Source of the DNA: Roseiarcus sp963753135
Lineage (GTDB): Bacteria; Pseudomonadota; Alphaproteobacteria; Rhizobiales; Beijerinckiaceae
Reading direction: 5' to 3'
NCBI GenBank assembly: GCA_963753135.1
Contig: CAVWBA010000006.1
Location: 62,001-126,000 of the forward strand
Length of the DNA stretch: 64,000 nucleotides
Below are positions 45,941 to 55,239 of the stretch, piece after piece. Below the pieces are notes generated by a model, which worked only from the letters and a program-made list of their open reading frames with translations, searched no databases and was not told where the DNA came from. How positions within the stretch are numbered: position 1 is the stretch's first letter; every line of letters starts with the position of its first letter. The position numbers and the translations under genes are program-made.

Positions 45941-46522
45941 CTACCCCGCCAGCGGCGACACGCCAAACAGCCAGAGGTGCAGCCCGCCGATCAGCAGCGC
46001 ATAGACGACCAACCCAACGACCACGGCCCCGGCGGTGGCGGCGAGCTGCGGCTCGGGATAGACGACGCCGTTCCGCCGGTCGCGCGCATAGGAGCTCGCT
46101 AGATCCGCGACCGACCAGACGAGGAAGGCCCCGAACAGCACGATGTCGGCCGCCGAGCCGTTGGCGATCAGGTGGCCGATGCTCCACAACAGCACCGCCC
46201 ATACCATTGGATGATGGGTCCAGACCGCCATATAGCTCCGCTTGAAAAGATAACTCGCAAGCAGAATCAACACGACCAGCATCAGAAGCATCGTTATGTG
46301 CCGTGCGCCGGGTAAGGGCGTCCAGACCTGGGGAGCGTCATAGCGCGCTCGCGCAAAACCCCAGACGATCAGGACCAACCCGATCACCGAAATCAGCGAA
46401 TAGATTCCCTTCCAGGGGCCTTGGCCGAAGCGCGCGATTGCTCTCTCTCGCCTGCTCTCGGAGACGATGCGGATCGAATGAAGGCCGAGAAAGATAACGA
46501 GGCCGAGCACCAGAATCGCCAT
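45941..46522 (-). CDS. NnrU-family membrane protein
   Basis: The 193-residue protein has about five membrane helices (MAILVLGLVIFLGLHSIRIV; GIYSLISVIGLVLIVWGFAR; MLLMLVVLILLASYLFKRSY) and the family phrase THHPMVWAVLLWSIGHLIAN. NnrU proteins were named for a link to nitric-oxide reduction in rhodobacters, but most members have no proven role and no denitrification genes are in the window. Confidence 0.85.
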   Translation of the reverse strand: MAILVLGLVIFLGLHSIRIVSESRRERAIARFGQGPWKGIYSLISVIGLVLIVWGFARARYDAPQVWTPLPGARHITMLLMLVVLILLASYLFKRSYMAVWTHHPMVWAVLLWSIGHLIANGSAADIVLFGAFLVWSVADLASSYARDRRNGVVYPEPQLAATAGAVVVGLVVYALLIGGLHLWLFGVSPLAG

Positions 46523-46660
46523 GAGCAGTCCGCCTCAAGACCGGAATCGTTCGCCAGCCACGAAGGTTAGGCGCCCATTGACGACGAAGGCAAGACGGGC
46601 GCGCCCTTGCGCCCTTGCCGACGGAGTCGCATGAAGGCCCCGCCTAGGGGATGCCTGCGA

Positions 46661-47429
46661 ATGACCTGGTCCGCCGCCCAGTATGTCAAATTTGAGAATG
46701 AGCGAACGCGGCCTGTGCACGATCTCGTGGCGCGAATTCCGCTTGCGCATGTTGAGACCGCCGCCGACATTGGCTGCGGGCCGGGCAATTCAACGGAGGT
46801 CCTGCGCCAGCGCTATCCCGAGGCGCGCTTCATCGGCCTCGACTCTTCACCCGACATGATCCAGGCGGCGCGCAAGCGTCTTCCCGACATCGCTTTCGAC
46901 GTCGTCGACATTCGCGAGTGGCGCGCGAGAGAGCCGCTCGACGTAATTCTCGCTAACGCCGTGTTCCAATGGATCCCGGATCATGAGACGCTATTTCCGG
47001 CGCTCATCGCCAGGCTCAAGCCGGGCGGAGCGCTCGCGGTCCAAATGCCGGACAATCTCGAAGAGCCGTCGCATCGGCTCATGGGCGAGATCGCAAGCGA
47101 TGGGCGTTGGGCGGCGAAGCTCAAGGGCGCAGCGCGGGCCCGCACCGAACGGCATCCTGCGGACTGGTATTTCCGCTTGGCTCGGCCCCACGCGCCTCAT
47201 GTCGACATCTGGCGCACGACTTACTTTCATCCGCTCGCTGGCCCGTCAGCCATTGTCCAATGGCTGAAAGGAACCGGGCTTCGGCCGTTCCTCGATCCGC
47301 TCGAGGAGAGCGAGCGGCAAGCTTTCCTTGCGCGCTACGAGGGCAGAAATCGCTGACGCCTATCCGGCGGAGCCGGACGGGACCGTTCTTCTGCCGTTTC
47401 CCCGCCTGTTTGTGGTCGCCGCGCGCTGA
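46661..47429 (+). CDS. tam: trans-aconitate 2-methyltransferase, frameshifted near the end
   Basis: The enzyme methylates trans-aconitate, an inhibitor of the citric acid cycle. Motif I DIGCGPGNSTEVLRQRYPEA, FIGLDSSPDMIQAARKRLPD and LANAVFQWIPDHETLFPAL are clear. The first frame stops at 47356; the next continues AEIADAYPAEPDGTVLLPFP and RLFVVAAR to a TGA at 47427-47429. With one base restored near 47343, the protein has 255-256 residues, the normal Tam size. Start ATG at 46661 (MTWSAAQYVKFENERTRPVH). Confidence 0.88.
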
Positions 47430-47491
47430 ACCTTAATTTGCGTCTTGCCCCTGGGAAAGATAGCGTGAAGGCGCCTCGAAGGGAGGACGCC

Positions 47492-47824
47492 ATGCCCAAA
47501 TATCTGTTCGAAGCCCGCTATACGTCGGAAGGCGCAATTGGCCTCGCGAAGGAAGGCGGCACGGGCCGCAGGGACGCCGTCAAGAAGCATCTCGATGAAC
47601 TCGGCGGCAAGCTGGAATCGATGTATTTCGCGTTCGGCGACGTCGATTGTTTCGCCATCGTCGACCTGCCCGACAATGTGAGCGCGGCGTCTTTGTCGCT
47701 CGCCGTCAACGAGAGCGGCCTGATTGCCACCGAGGCGATCGTGCTGTTGACCCCTGAGGAGATGGACAAGGCGAGCAAGAAGAAGGTCCATTTCCGCGCT
47801 CCCGGGAAAAAAGCTTCGGCCTGA
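47492..47824 (+). CDS. GYD-domain protein
   Basis: The 110-residue protein matches the GYD family (MPKYLFEARYTSEGAIGLAK, ESMYFAFGDVDCFAIVDLPD), small ferredoxin-fold proteins of unknown function named after a Gly-Tyr-Asp motif; here the motif reads FGDVD. GGGAGG precedes the ATG at 47492. It is followed by a hairpin and the tRNA. Confidence 0.83.
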   Translation: MPKYLFEARYTSEGAIGLAKEGGTGRRDAVKKHLDELGGKLESMYFAFGDVDCFAIVDLPDNVSAASLSLAVNESGLIATEAIVLLTPEEMDKASKKKVHFRAPGKKASA

Positions 47825-47835
47825 CGCGCTTCCAA

Positions 47836-47866
47836 CGCGCCCGCGCTTCGTGCTAATGCGGGCGCG
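47836..47866 (+). terminator. hairpin between the GYD gene and tRNA-Arg
   Basis: CGCGCCCGC (47836-47844) pairs perfectly with GCGGGCGCG (47858-47866) across a 13-base loop, 11 bases after the GYD stop and just before the tRNA. The weak tail CGTT follows, so it may be a terminator or part of the tRNA leader. Confidence 0.5.
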
Positions 47867-47871
47867 CGTTA

Positions 47872-47948
47872 GCGCCCGTAGCTCAACTGGATAGAGTATC
47901 GGTCTTCGAAACCGAGGGTTGGGAGTTCAAGCCTCTCCGGGCGCGCCA
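47872..47948 (+). tRNA. tRNA-Arg (anticodon TCG)
   Basis: A full cloverleaf of 77 bases: acceptor GCGCCCG/CGGGCGC, D-arm GCTCAACTGGATAGAG, anticodon stem TCGGT/ACCGA with loop CTTCGAA (anticodon TCG), T-arm GGGAG-TTCAAGC-CTCTC with one G-U pair, and an encoded CCA end. It reads CGN arginine codons. Confidence 0.95.
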
Positions 47949-47988
47949 ATTGTCTCGCTCGGTCGGCGCGGAGCGAGATCAAAGCGCC

Positions 47989-48318
47989 TCAAACCGCGCT
48001 TCTCCCGGGCGTGGCGTCTCGGCCGGCCGCGGCTCCGTTAGCGTCGGTCAGCACATTGTAGAGCGCGCGCGCCTCGACCGCCGGCCCCCGTCGTTCGCCG
48101 AACGCTTCGACCCTTACCACGACCCATCTCGGCCCCTGCGCGAAGGTCAGCACATCGCCGCAGCGTACGCCGCGACTGGGTTTGTCGACCGAGCTGCGCG
48201 CATCGCCGCGCGTGAGCCGCACGCCGCCTTCCTCGACGACACGCGCGGCCAAGCTTCTCGTCTTGAAAAAGCGGGCGCGCCACAGCCAGACGTCGATCCG
48301 GCAGGCGTCTTCCGTCAC
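47989..48318 (-). CDS. S4-domain RNA-binding protein (Hsp15-like)
   Basis: The 109-residue protein has an N-terminal S4 domain (RIDVWLWRARFFKTRSLAAR, VVEEGGVRLTRG), as in Hsp15, which binds stalled 50S subunits. It overlaps the stop of the preceding helicase gene by four bases (ATGA), so both may act on RNA or ribosomes together. The last ~20 residues are Gly/Ala-rich and poorly conserved. Confidence 0.87.
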   Translation of the reverse strand: MTEDACRIDVWLWRARFFKTRSLAARVVEEGGVRLTRGDARSSVDKPSRGVRCGDVLTFAQGPRWVVVRVEAFGERRGPAVEARALYNVLTDANGAAAGRDATPGRSAV

Positions 48319-50885
48319 GAGGCGGCGCGTCCGGCCGCGCGACTGCGCCTGGCCTTGGCGCGCCTCGCCCGGCGCTTGGCGGCGGCGTTGGGCTTCGTGA
48401 GCGCCGCGAGCGCGGCGAACGGTGTCGCGACGGGGCCGGCTTTAGGCGTCGATCGGTCAGGCGCGGCGCGGCGGCGAAACAAAGCGCGCTCGTCGCCTTC
48501 GCCCTCACGCACGCGCACAAACCCGAGCGCGCGCAGGATGTGATGCGCGTCGTCGCGTCGCCAGCCGAGATCCGCAAGCAGCGCGTCGGTGACGTCGATC
48601 GCGCCCGCGCCTTCGGGCCACGCGGCGCGCGCAAGCGCGTCGAGCCGCTCGAGCTCGACGATTGGCGCGGCAAACTGGCCAACCGCACGCAAGCCGCGCA
48701 GGGCGAGCGCCTGCGGGCGCGGCGCCGGACGGGGCAGCGGATTGAGCGCCCAGGGGTCCGGCCGCCACGAGGCGCTTGCGAGTTCGGCGTAAGCGAAGGC
48801 AAGCAGCTGCGCCTGCGGCTCGAGAAGCGACGGCAGATAAAGGCTGAAGGCGCCGAAGCGTACGCCGAGCGCCTTGAGAGTCCGGCGCTCGTTGCGGCTG
48901 AGCAGCCTGATGCGTTGATCTGCGCCGCGGCGGTCCAAGATGCCGAACTCATCGACGAGCTGATAGGCGAGGCCGCGCGCGAGCCCTTTGAGCCGCCCGT
49001 CCTCGATCGCCTCCTTGAGATGCTTGAGCGCGGAAAGCCGACGCGTCGCCTCGGCGGCGACAAAGGCCTCAAGACGTCGCGCGGCGCGTTCTCGCTGCGG
49101 CTCGGCGCCGAACTCGCCGATGAGCCTCACGCGCGGAGCAAATGGCTCGCCGCCGACGATCTCGCCCGCCGCTTCGCCCCGCCAGTTAACAACGCCGCCA
49201 AGCGCAAGTGCGAAGGCTTCGTCGTCCTCGCTCGCCAGCGCGCCGAGGCGCCTTGCGACCTCGGGGGCGACGACCCGCTCGACCGCGCCGCGCAGGGCGC
49301 GATTCTCGAGCGCCGTCGCGCCCCGCTCAGGCTCGAAATGGAAGCCGGCGAGTCGGCCGACCAAATGGCCCTCGACCGTCACCGCCCCGTCGTCGTTAAT
49401 GCCGCCCAGGACCGGGCCCGCGCGCTGATTCAAGCTGCGCAAAAGCGCGCTCGTGCGCCGATCGACGAAGCGCTGCATCAGGGATTGGTGCAGCGTATCG
49501 GATAGGCGATCCTCGAGCCCCCGCGCGCGGCCCTGCCATGTTTGCGGATCGGCCAGCCAGTCGGCGCGATTGGCGACATAGGCCAAGGTTCGCACCCGAG
49601 CGAGCCGCGACGACAACGCGTCAATGTCGCCGTCGGTGCGGTCAAGGCTCGCAAACTGCCCCTGCATCCAGTCTTCGGGCAGCCGCCGGTCGCCTTGCGT
49701 GAGATGCTCGAACATGGTCCCGACAAGACGCGCGTGCTCGTCCTGCGTGGCTTTACGGAAATCCGGCGTCTGGCAGACCTCCCAGAGCCGCATCAGGTTG
49801 GATCGATCGCTGGTGCGCCGCATGACCATTTCATCGGTCGACAATTGGCGCAGCGTCGTTTCGTCTTGGGCCTCCGCAGAGAGTCTCAGTCCCGAGGCGG
49901 GCGGCGATGCGGCCAGCGAGCGGATGAGCCCCTGAAGCGACTGGAAATCGAGCCGGTGATTGCGCCATTCCGCGGCCATGACCGATGGGAAGACATGACC
50001 TTCGACCGCCGCGACGACATCCGGATCGAGTTCGGGCGCGTCGCCCGTTACGCCGAAGGCGCCGTCCTTGCGAAATCGGCCGGCGCGCCCGGCGATCTGA
50101 GCGATCTCCTGAGAATAGAGGGCGCGCAGGCGCCGGCCGTCGAATTTGCGTAAACCCGCGAAGGCGACATGGTCGACATCCATGTTCAATCCCATTCCGA
50201 TCGCGTCGGTCGCGACCAGGAAGTCGACTTCCCCGGACTGGAACAGATCGACTTGCGCGTTACGCGTGCGAGGGCTGAGCGAGCCCATGACCACGGCCGC
50301 CCCGCCGCGCTGACGCCGGATGAGCTCGGCGATGGCATAAACCGCGTCGGTGGAGAAGGCGACGATGGCGCTCCGCTGAGGCAAGCGGGTCAGCTTCTTG
50401 GGCCCGGCGTAGGTGAGTTGCGAAAGTCGTTCGCGGAACTGGATCGCGGCGTCCGGACAGAGATGACGGATCAGCGAGGCGACGGTCGCCGCGCCCATCA
50501 GCATCGTCTCGGACAACCCGCGCGCGTGCAGGAGCCGATGGGTGAATACGTGGCCCCGCTCAGGATCGGCGCAAAGCTGGATCTCATCGACCGCGAGAAA
50601 TTCGACCTTGCGGTCGAGCGGCATCGCCTCGACCGTGCAGACGAAGTAGCGCGGCCTAAGCGGAACGATCTTTTCTTCGCCAGTGATCAGGGCGACCTCA
50701 GCCGCGCCCCGCGCCTTGACCACGCGATCGTAGATTTCGCGCGCCAGCAGCCTCAAGGGGAGGCCGATCATGCCCGAGCCATGTCCGAGCATCCGCTCGA
50801 CCGCCAAATGCGTCTTGCCCGTGTTGGTCGGGCCCAAAACGGCGATGAGCCGCGAGGCGTCGCCCCGCGCTGGCGAGCGATACAT
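48315..50885 (-). CDS. Suv3-like RNA/DNA helicase
   Basis: The 856-residue protein has a superfamily 2 helicase core close to mitochondrial Suv3: Walker A LIAVLGPTNTGKTHLAVERM near residue 22, the DEIQ box FLAVDEIQLCADPERGHVF, LVATDAIGMGLNMDVDHVAF and the arginine motif AQIAGRAGRFRKDG. A long C-terminal part follows with no clear domain. Bacterial relatives are thought to handle RNA. The ATG at 50885 (MYRSPARGD) is the likely start; 37 more codons are open upstream. Confidence 0.85.
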   Translation of the reverse strand: MYRSPARGDASRLIAVLGPTNTGKTHLAVERMLGHGSGMIGLPLRLLAREIYDRVVKARGAAEVALITGEEKIVPLRPRYFVCTVEAMPLDRKVEFLAVDEIQLCADPERGHVFTHRLLHARGLSETMLMGAATVASLIRHLCPDAAIQFRERLSQLTYAGPKKLTRLPQRSAIVAFSTDAVYAIAELIRRQRGGAAVVMGSLSPRTRNAQVDLFQSGEVDFLVATDAIGMGLNMDVDHVAFAGLRKFDGRRLRALYSQEIAQIAGRAGRFRKDGAFGVTGDAPELDPDVVAAVEGHVFPSVMAAEWRNHRLDFQSLQGLIRSLAASPPASGLRLSAEAQDETTLRQLSTDEMVMRRTSDRSNLMRLWEVCQTPDFRKATQDEHARLVGTMFEHLTQGDRRLPEDWMQGQFASLDRTDGDIDALSSRLARVRTLAYVANRADWLADPQTWQGRARGLEDRLSDTLHQSLMQRFVDRRTSALLRSLNQRAGPVLGGINDDGAVTVEGHLVGRLAGFHFEPERGATALENRALRGAVERVVAPEVARRLGALASEDDEAFALALGGVVNWRGEAAGEIVGGEPFAPRVRLIGEFGAEPQRERAARRLEAFVAAEATRRLSALKHLKEAIEDGRLKGLARGLAYQLVDEFGILDRRGADQRIRLLSRNERRTLKALGVRFGAFSLYLPSLLEPQAQLLAFAYAELASASWRPDPWALNPLPRPAPRPQALALRGLRAVGQFAAPIVELERLDALARAAWPEGAGAIDVTDALLADLGWRRDDAHHILRALGFVRVREGEGDERALFRRRAAPDRSTPKAGPVATPFAALAALTKPNAAAKRRARRAKARRSRAAGRAAS

Positions 50886-51066
50886 GAGCTCAATGTGGAC
50901 GATGCAGACGCGCGCCGCAAGCCTAGCCGCTTGTTTAAACGCGCATCCTGTCGCGCCGGCCGTCACTTTTCCTTGACATTGGAAAGGCGACGGCACTCTT
51001 GCCCTTGCGAGCCGAAGGCGCCAACGTTTGGCCGAACAGCCGCCGCAGCCATTGGGGGGAAGCAGT

Positions 51067-52008
51067 ATGTATCATGGACAAGTCGAAGGCACCGACCTCG
51101 TTGCGCTCGACAAGCGCTTCGGGCAGCTTTTCGCCGGCTATATGCGGGTGACCCGCCACTGGACCGGCTCGATCTGGGCCGAGGGCCCGGCCTGGTTCGC
51201 CGCTGGCCACTATCTCATCTGGTCGGACATCCCCAACAACCGCATGCTGCGCTTCGTCGAGGAGTTGGGCCAGGTGTCCGTCTTCCGGCAGGCCTCCAAC
51301 AATTCGAACGGCAACACGGTCGACAACCACGGACGGCTGGTCACCTGCGAACATTTGACCCGTCGGGTCACCCGGACCGATTTCGACGGTTCGATTTCAG
51401 TCCTCGCAGACAAATGGGAAGGCAAGCGTTTCAACTCGCCGAACGACGCCGTCGTCAAATCGGACAACTCGATCTGGTTCACCGATCCCGCTTACGGCAT
51501 CGATGGCGACAACGAGGGAGAGCCGGCGATGCCCGAGATCGACGGCTGCTACGTCTACCGGATCGACCCCCAAACTCGCGCCGTTACAAGGCTCATCGAC
51601 AACATGGTGCGGCCAAACGGCATCGCCTTCTCGCCCGACGAGAAGCTGCTTTATGTCGCTGACACCGGCGCGACGCACAACGAGAGTACCCCGCGCGCCA
51701 TTCGCCGTTACAGCATCAACGCGGACGGCAAAAGCGTGAAGGGGCCGGGCGAAATCTTCTGCGAATTGGCCCCGGAGGATGGATTGTATGATGGCTTCCG
51801 GGTCGACCGGTCTGGACGAATCTGGACGAGCACCGGCAAGGGCGTCTATTGCTACGAGCCGGATGGGAAGCTGATCGGCAAGATCCTCATCCCCGAGATC
51901 GTCGCCAACCTGACTTTCGGCGGTCCGAAGCGCAATCGCCTGTACATCTGCGGCACCACATCGCTCTATTCGGTCCTCTTGATGACAAACGGCTCGAAGC
52001 TCGGCTAA
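51067..52008 (+). CDS. SMP-30/gluconolactonase-family protein
   Basis: The 313-residue protein is a six-bladed propeller lactonase: GSIWAEGPAWFAAGHYLIWS with the metal-binding Glu, NGNTVDNHGRLVTCEHLTRR, NSPNDAVVKSDNSIWFTDPA and MVRPNGIAFSPDEKLLYVAD. It would open a sugar-acid lactone in a calcium- or zinc-dependent way, a step just ahead of an aldonic-acid dehydratase such as the one at 43970. GGGGGAAG precedes the ATG at 51067. No signal peptide. Confidence 0.9.
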   Translation: MYHGQVEGTDLVALDKRFGQLFAGYMRVTRHWTGSIWAEGPAWFAAGHYLIWSDIPNNRMLRFVEELGQVSVFRQASNNSNGNTVDNHGRLVTCEHLTRRVTRTDFDGSISVLADKWEGKRFNSPNDAVVKSDNSIWFTDPAYGIDGDNEGEPAMPEIDGCYVYRIDPQTRAVTRLIDNMVRPNGIAFSPDEKLLYVADTGATHNESTPRAIRRYSINADGKSVKGPGEIFCELAPEDGLYDGFRVDRSGRIWTSTGKGVYCYEPDGKLIGKILIPEIVANLTFGGPKRNRLYICGTTSLYSVLLMTNGSKLG

Positions 52009-52130
52009 CTGACTGCGGCGCCTCCTGCTCGCGTCGTAAAATTAATCGCCAGCGTGAAGCCTTGAAAGCGGCCCTGTCCGACCGTACCGTCGGAAGGGAG
52101 TTCTTGCGGTTTGCAACAGCGGAGAAATCG

Positions 52131-52806
52131 ATGGGCGCCGAGGTCATGTTCAAACGCCCCGACGGCGGCGACGCCAAGGGCTATCTGACCAACGCCGCGA
52201 GCGGCGACGCGCCGGGGGTCGTCATTATCCAGGAATGGTGGGGGCTGGCGGAGCAGATCAAGGCGATGGTCGACCGCTTCGCGCTCGCCGGCTTCGACGC
52301 CTTGGCGCCCGACCTCTACAAGGGCGTCGTCGTGCCCTATCATGACGCGGACCGCGCGGCCAAGGAGATGCAGTCGCTGAATTTCCTCGACGCCACCGAG
52401 CAGAATGTTCGCGGAGCGGTCCAATACCTCAAGCGCAACGGGGCCAAGGTCGGAATCGCGGGTTATTGCATGGGCGGGGCGGTGGCGGTCATCGCCGCGG
52501 CGAAGATCCCCGAGTTGACCGCCGCGGTTTCCTTCTACGGGCTGCCCCCCGAGCAGGCGGTCAAGGCTGCGGACGTCAAGAATTCCGCTCCAGGGTCACT
52601 TCGCCAACAAGGACGATTACATCACGCCGAAGACTGTCGATGATTTCGAGAAAGCCCTGAAGGCTGCGGGCAAGGAGGCGGAATTCTTCCGCTATGACGC
52701 CGACCACGCCTTCGTCAACGAGCAGCGCATGGCGGTGCATGACCGCCAGGCCGCCGAGCTGGCCTGGGGGCGCGCCGTCGCGTTCCTGAAGAACCGCCTG
52801 GGCTAG
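52131..52806 (+). CDS. dienelactone hydrolase family protein, frameshifted
   Basis: About 224 residues of the alpha/beta-hydrolase fold. It shows VVIIQEWWGLAEQIKAMVDR, the nucleophile Cys in VGIAGYCMGGAVAVIAA near residue 107, and, after a slip near 52585 (one extra A in AAGAATT), IPLQGHFANKDDYITPK with the Asp and RYDADHAFVNEQ with the His, so the catalytic triad is complete when joined. It hydrolyses lactones or esters. GGAG lies eight bases before the ATG at 52131. Confidence 0.87.
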
Positions 52807-52816
52807 GCTTGGGCGA

Positions 52817-53593
52817 ATGGAGCTTGGACTTAAAAACAAGGTCGTGCTCGTCACCGGCGGCTCGAAGGGCATCGGCTTTGCCTGTGCGCAAGCCTTGGCG
52901 GCCGAAGGCGCGCGGATCGCCATCTGTTCGCGCTCACGCGACAATATCGACAAGGCTAGCGCCAAGATCCAAGAGGCGTTCGGCGTCGCCGCCGATCTCG
53001 TGGACGCAGCCGCGGCGGAGAAAGCGATCGAAACGGTCGAAAGCCGCCTCGGGCCGATCGACGTCCTGGTGAATTCGGCGGGCGCCGCGAAGCGCACGCC
53101 CCCGGACGAACTGACCCCGGCAATCTGGCGCGAAGCGTTTGACGCCAAGTTCTTCTCTTACATCAATGTCATTGACCCGACGGTGAAGCGCATGGCGAAG
53201 CGCGGAAGCGGGGTCATCGTCAGCATCATCGGCGTGGGAGGCAAGGTCGCCTCGTCGACCCATCTCGCCGGCGGATCGGCGAACGCCGCCCTGATGCTGG
53301 CCACGGCCGGGCTTGGCGCGACCTACGCCGGCAAGGGCGTCCGCGTCGTAGGCGTCAGTCCGAGTCTGACGGAAACCGACCGGGTGGCGGAAGGGCTCGC
53401 CGCCGACGCGCGGCTCGCCAACATCTCTGTCGAGGAAGCGCGCCGGCGCGGCGTCGCCAAGCTCCCGTTGGGCCGCATGGCCACGGCGGAAGAGATCGCC
53501 GACGCGGTTCTCTTCCTCGCTTCCGCGAAGGCGGGCTACATCACCGGCGTGACCCTATCGATGGACGGCGGCCAGAACCCGATCGTGCTCTGA
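52817..53593 (+). CDS. SDR-fold protein lacking the usual active site
   Basis: The 258-residue protein has a normal nucleotide-binding start (VVLVTGGSKGIGFACAQALA), VLVNSAGAAKRTPPDE and the family end YITGVTLSMDGGQNP. Where nearly all short-chain dehydrogenases have Tyr-x-x-x-Lys, this one reads HLAGGSANAALMLATAGLG: the Tyr and Lys are both missing and the catalytic Ser is in the earlier VASSTHLAGG. It may bind cofactor without acting as a standard dehydrogenase. It starts 10 bases after the hydrolase stop, probably in one operon. Confidence 0.82.
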   Translation: MELGLKNKVVLVTGGSKGIGFACAQALAAEGARIAICSRSRDNIDKASAKIQEAFGVAADLVDAAAAEKAIETVESRLGPIDVLVNSAGAAKRTPPDELTPAIWREAFDAKFFSYINVIDPTVKRMAKRGSGVIVSIIGVGGKVASSTHLAGGSANAALMLATAGLGATYAGKGVRVVGVSPSLTETDRVAEGLAADARLANISVEEARRRGVAKLPLGRMATAEEIADAVLFLASAKAGYITGVTLSMDGGQNPIVL

Positions 53594-53622
53594 CCCGGCC
53601 ATCGCGGGAGTCCAAACCGAAC

Positions 53623-54511
53623 TTAGTGTCCCGCGCGGCTCGCGGTTTGCACCCGCCGCGCCCCGGTCGAGTTCCGAGACCCGCCGCCGAAGAACGCCAT
53701 GAGGAACTGCGGCAAGTTTGGGCCTGCCCGCTGGGCCGTATAGCCTTTCGGCTCAGCGCTGTGCGAGTGGGTCCTTTTCGAAGGTTCGTTCGCTCGCATT
53801 CTCGGCGGCGGCAATGGAGGCGCCGAAGCGACCGAGGCCGGCAGGGCGCTTGGAGACGCGTCTTGGGTCGGCGTCGGCGGGGGTCGCCGCTGGGGGCTTG
53901 TCATCCAACCGCTTGGCTAGGCTGAGGACCTCAGGCCGCAACTTCTCGCAGCGCAAGTCGATCAACAGCCGAAGGATTCCGTCGCTCGTCGGGCTACCAG
54001 ACAATCGTTGCAGACGGTCCTCGTCGCCGCTGCAGGTCTCATCGGTGGCAACCGTCGCGGCGGCGGGTACGGTTGATTGCGATTCCGTAGACGCGCTCTC
54101 GCTCGGCACCTTTGCATCGGCCGCCTTAACGTCCGGCGCCTGCGCGACCATCGGCGCGGGCGCTTGCGCAACCGCCGGCGCCGGCGCGGCCGCCAGTTTG
54201 TCGAGCTCCGCGCGAGCGGATTGCGCGTGCGGCCCATCCGGATGGGCGGCCAGGAATGCGCGCCATCCTGCGGTCGACTTCGTCCGCTCCGCGATTCGAT
54301 AGTCCAGGTCCTCGTCGACTTTCGCCGCGGCGATCGGATCGACAGAGGAAACCTCCGCTTCCGACTTCGCAGCCAGAGATGCGCTGACCGCGGCGCCGAT
54401 GTCCTGAAGCCATTGCGGCTTGGCCATCTCTTTGACACTCGACGGCGCGCACGCGTAGATCGCCGGAGCCGCCAAGGCCGAGAATAGCATGTATTTCCGA
54501 GGATTAAGCAT
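53623..54511 (-). CDS. putative lipoprotein, unknown function, end uncertain
   Basis: The N-terminus (MLFSALAAPAIYAC) ends in a lipobox-like Cys, so an outer-membrane or periplasmic lipoprotein is likely. A helical region follows (KVDEDLDYRIAERTKSTAGW, RAFLAAHPDGPHAQSARAE), then an Ala/Pro-rich linker and a conserved-looking unit ILRLLIDLRCEKLRPEVLSL. In the C-rich tract near 53890 two frames are open: one stops at 53753, the other runs to 53623 with LPQFLMAFFGGGSRN. I list the longer form. No family recognised. Confidence 0.55.
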
Positions 54512-54710
54512 GCTTTAACCTTCCACTTCTCCGCTAATCACGGGAGCGCGGATAGGTCAATTCACGTCTTTATCCAAAGTTCCGCAGGGTAAAGGGGATG
54601 GAGGGCGCCTTTTGGACCTTGGGCGCCGGGTGGCGGCCGGCTCGAGCAATCGCATACAGGTCGACTACAAGGCGTCTTATGACGCAGCGCGCTCTGCGCG
54701 CCGCGCGGGA

Positions 54711-55082
54711 TCAGGACGCCTTGCGGCGGACGGCCCATGGCGCCATGCGCCGGATCTGGGCCACGCTCGCCTGCTTGGGCAGTTTTTCTGCGATGCCGTA
54801 GACGCGCTCCCGGCGATCGATTTCTCCCATCACATCGGTGGGCGAAACACCGCATTCGGCCCAGATGACGGCAAGGTGATAGAGAACGTCGGCGCTCTCC
54901 AGGATGACCAATTCGCGGTTCATCTGCACCGCGTCGAGCCCGACCTCGATCGCCTCCTCGACCAGCTTCTTGGCCATTTTTTGCACGCCGTCGCGGAACA
55001 GCTTGGAGGTGCGGGACGTCGAAGGGCTTCGGTCCCGCGCCTCCTGAACGGCGGCAAATAATCTGTCAAGCGAATCAGTCAT
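54711..55082 (-). CDS. hisE: phosphoribosyl-ATP pyrophosphatase
   Basis: The 123-residue enzyme catalyses the second step of histidine synthesis. It matches the family: TSKLFRDGVQKMAKKLVEEA with the Lys/Glu metal site, IEVGLDAVQMNRELVILESA and DVLYHLAVIWAECGVSP. It is not with other his genes here. The C-terminal ~25 residues are a variable tail. Confidence 0.9.
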   Translation of the reverse strand: MTDSLDRLFAAVQEARDRSPSTSRTSKLFRDGVQKMAKKLVEEAIEVGLDAVQMNRELVILESADVLYHLAVIWAECGVSPTDVMGEIDRRERVYGIAEKLPKQASVAQIRRMAPWAVRRKAS

Positions 55083-55239
55083 GTGTTCTGATTATCCCTA
55101 TTCAAACCAGATAATGCCGGACAAGAGTTCACGCACTATGACAAAAAGGTCGAAACGGAATTTTTTTTGCAAAAGGCTGGGGATTACTCGTGGGCGGCGC
55201 CAGTTTGAGCAGGCCGCCGAGAGGCTGCGCCAATTGTGG

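Noticed and set aside
45038..46102. A 354-codon open frame on the plus strand
   Set aside because: Antisense to the IlvD/Edd dehydratase and NnrU gene, with shadow composition and no motifs.
47872..47948. tRNA-Arg as an integration (att) site of a genomic island
   Set aside because: No integrase or repeated tRNA 3' end is found downstream; flanking genes look like core genome.
50169..51662. A 497-codon open frame on the plus strand
   Set aside because: Antisense to the Suv3-like helicase and then out of frame with the SMP-30 gene; no recognisable domain.
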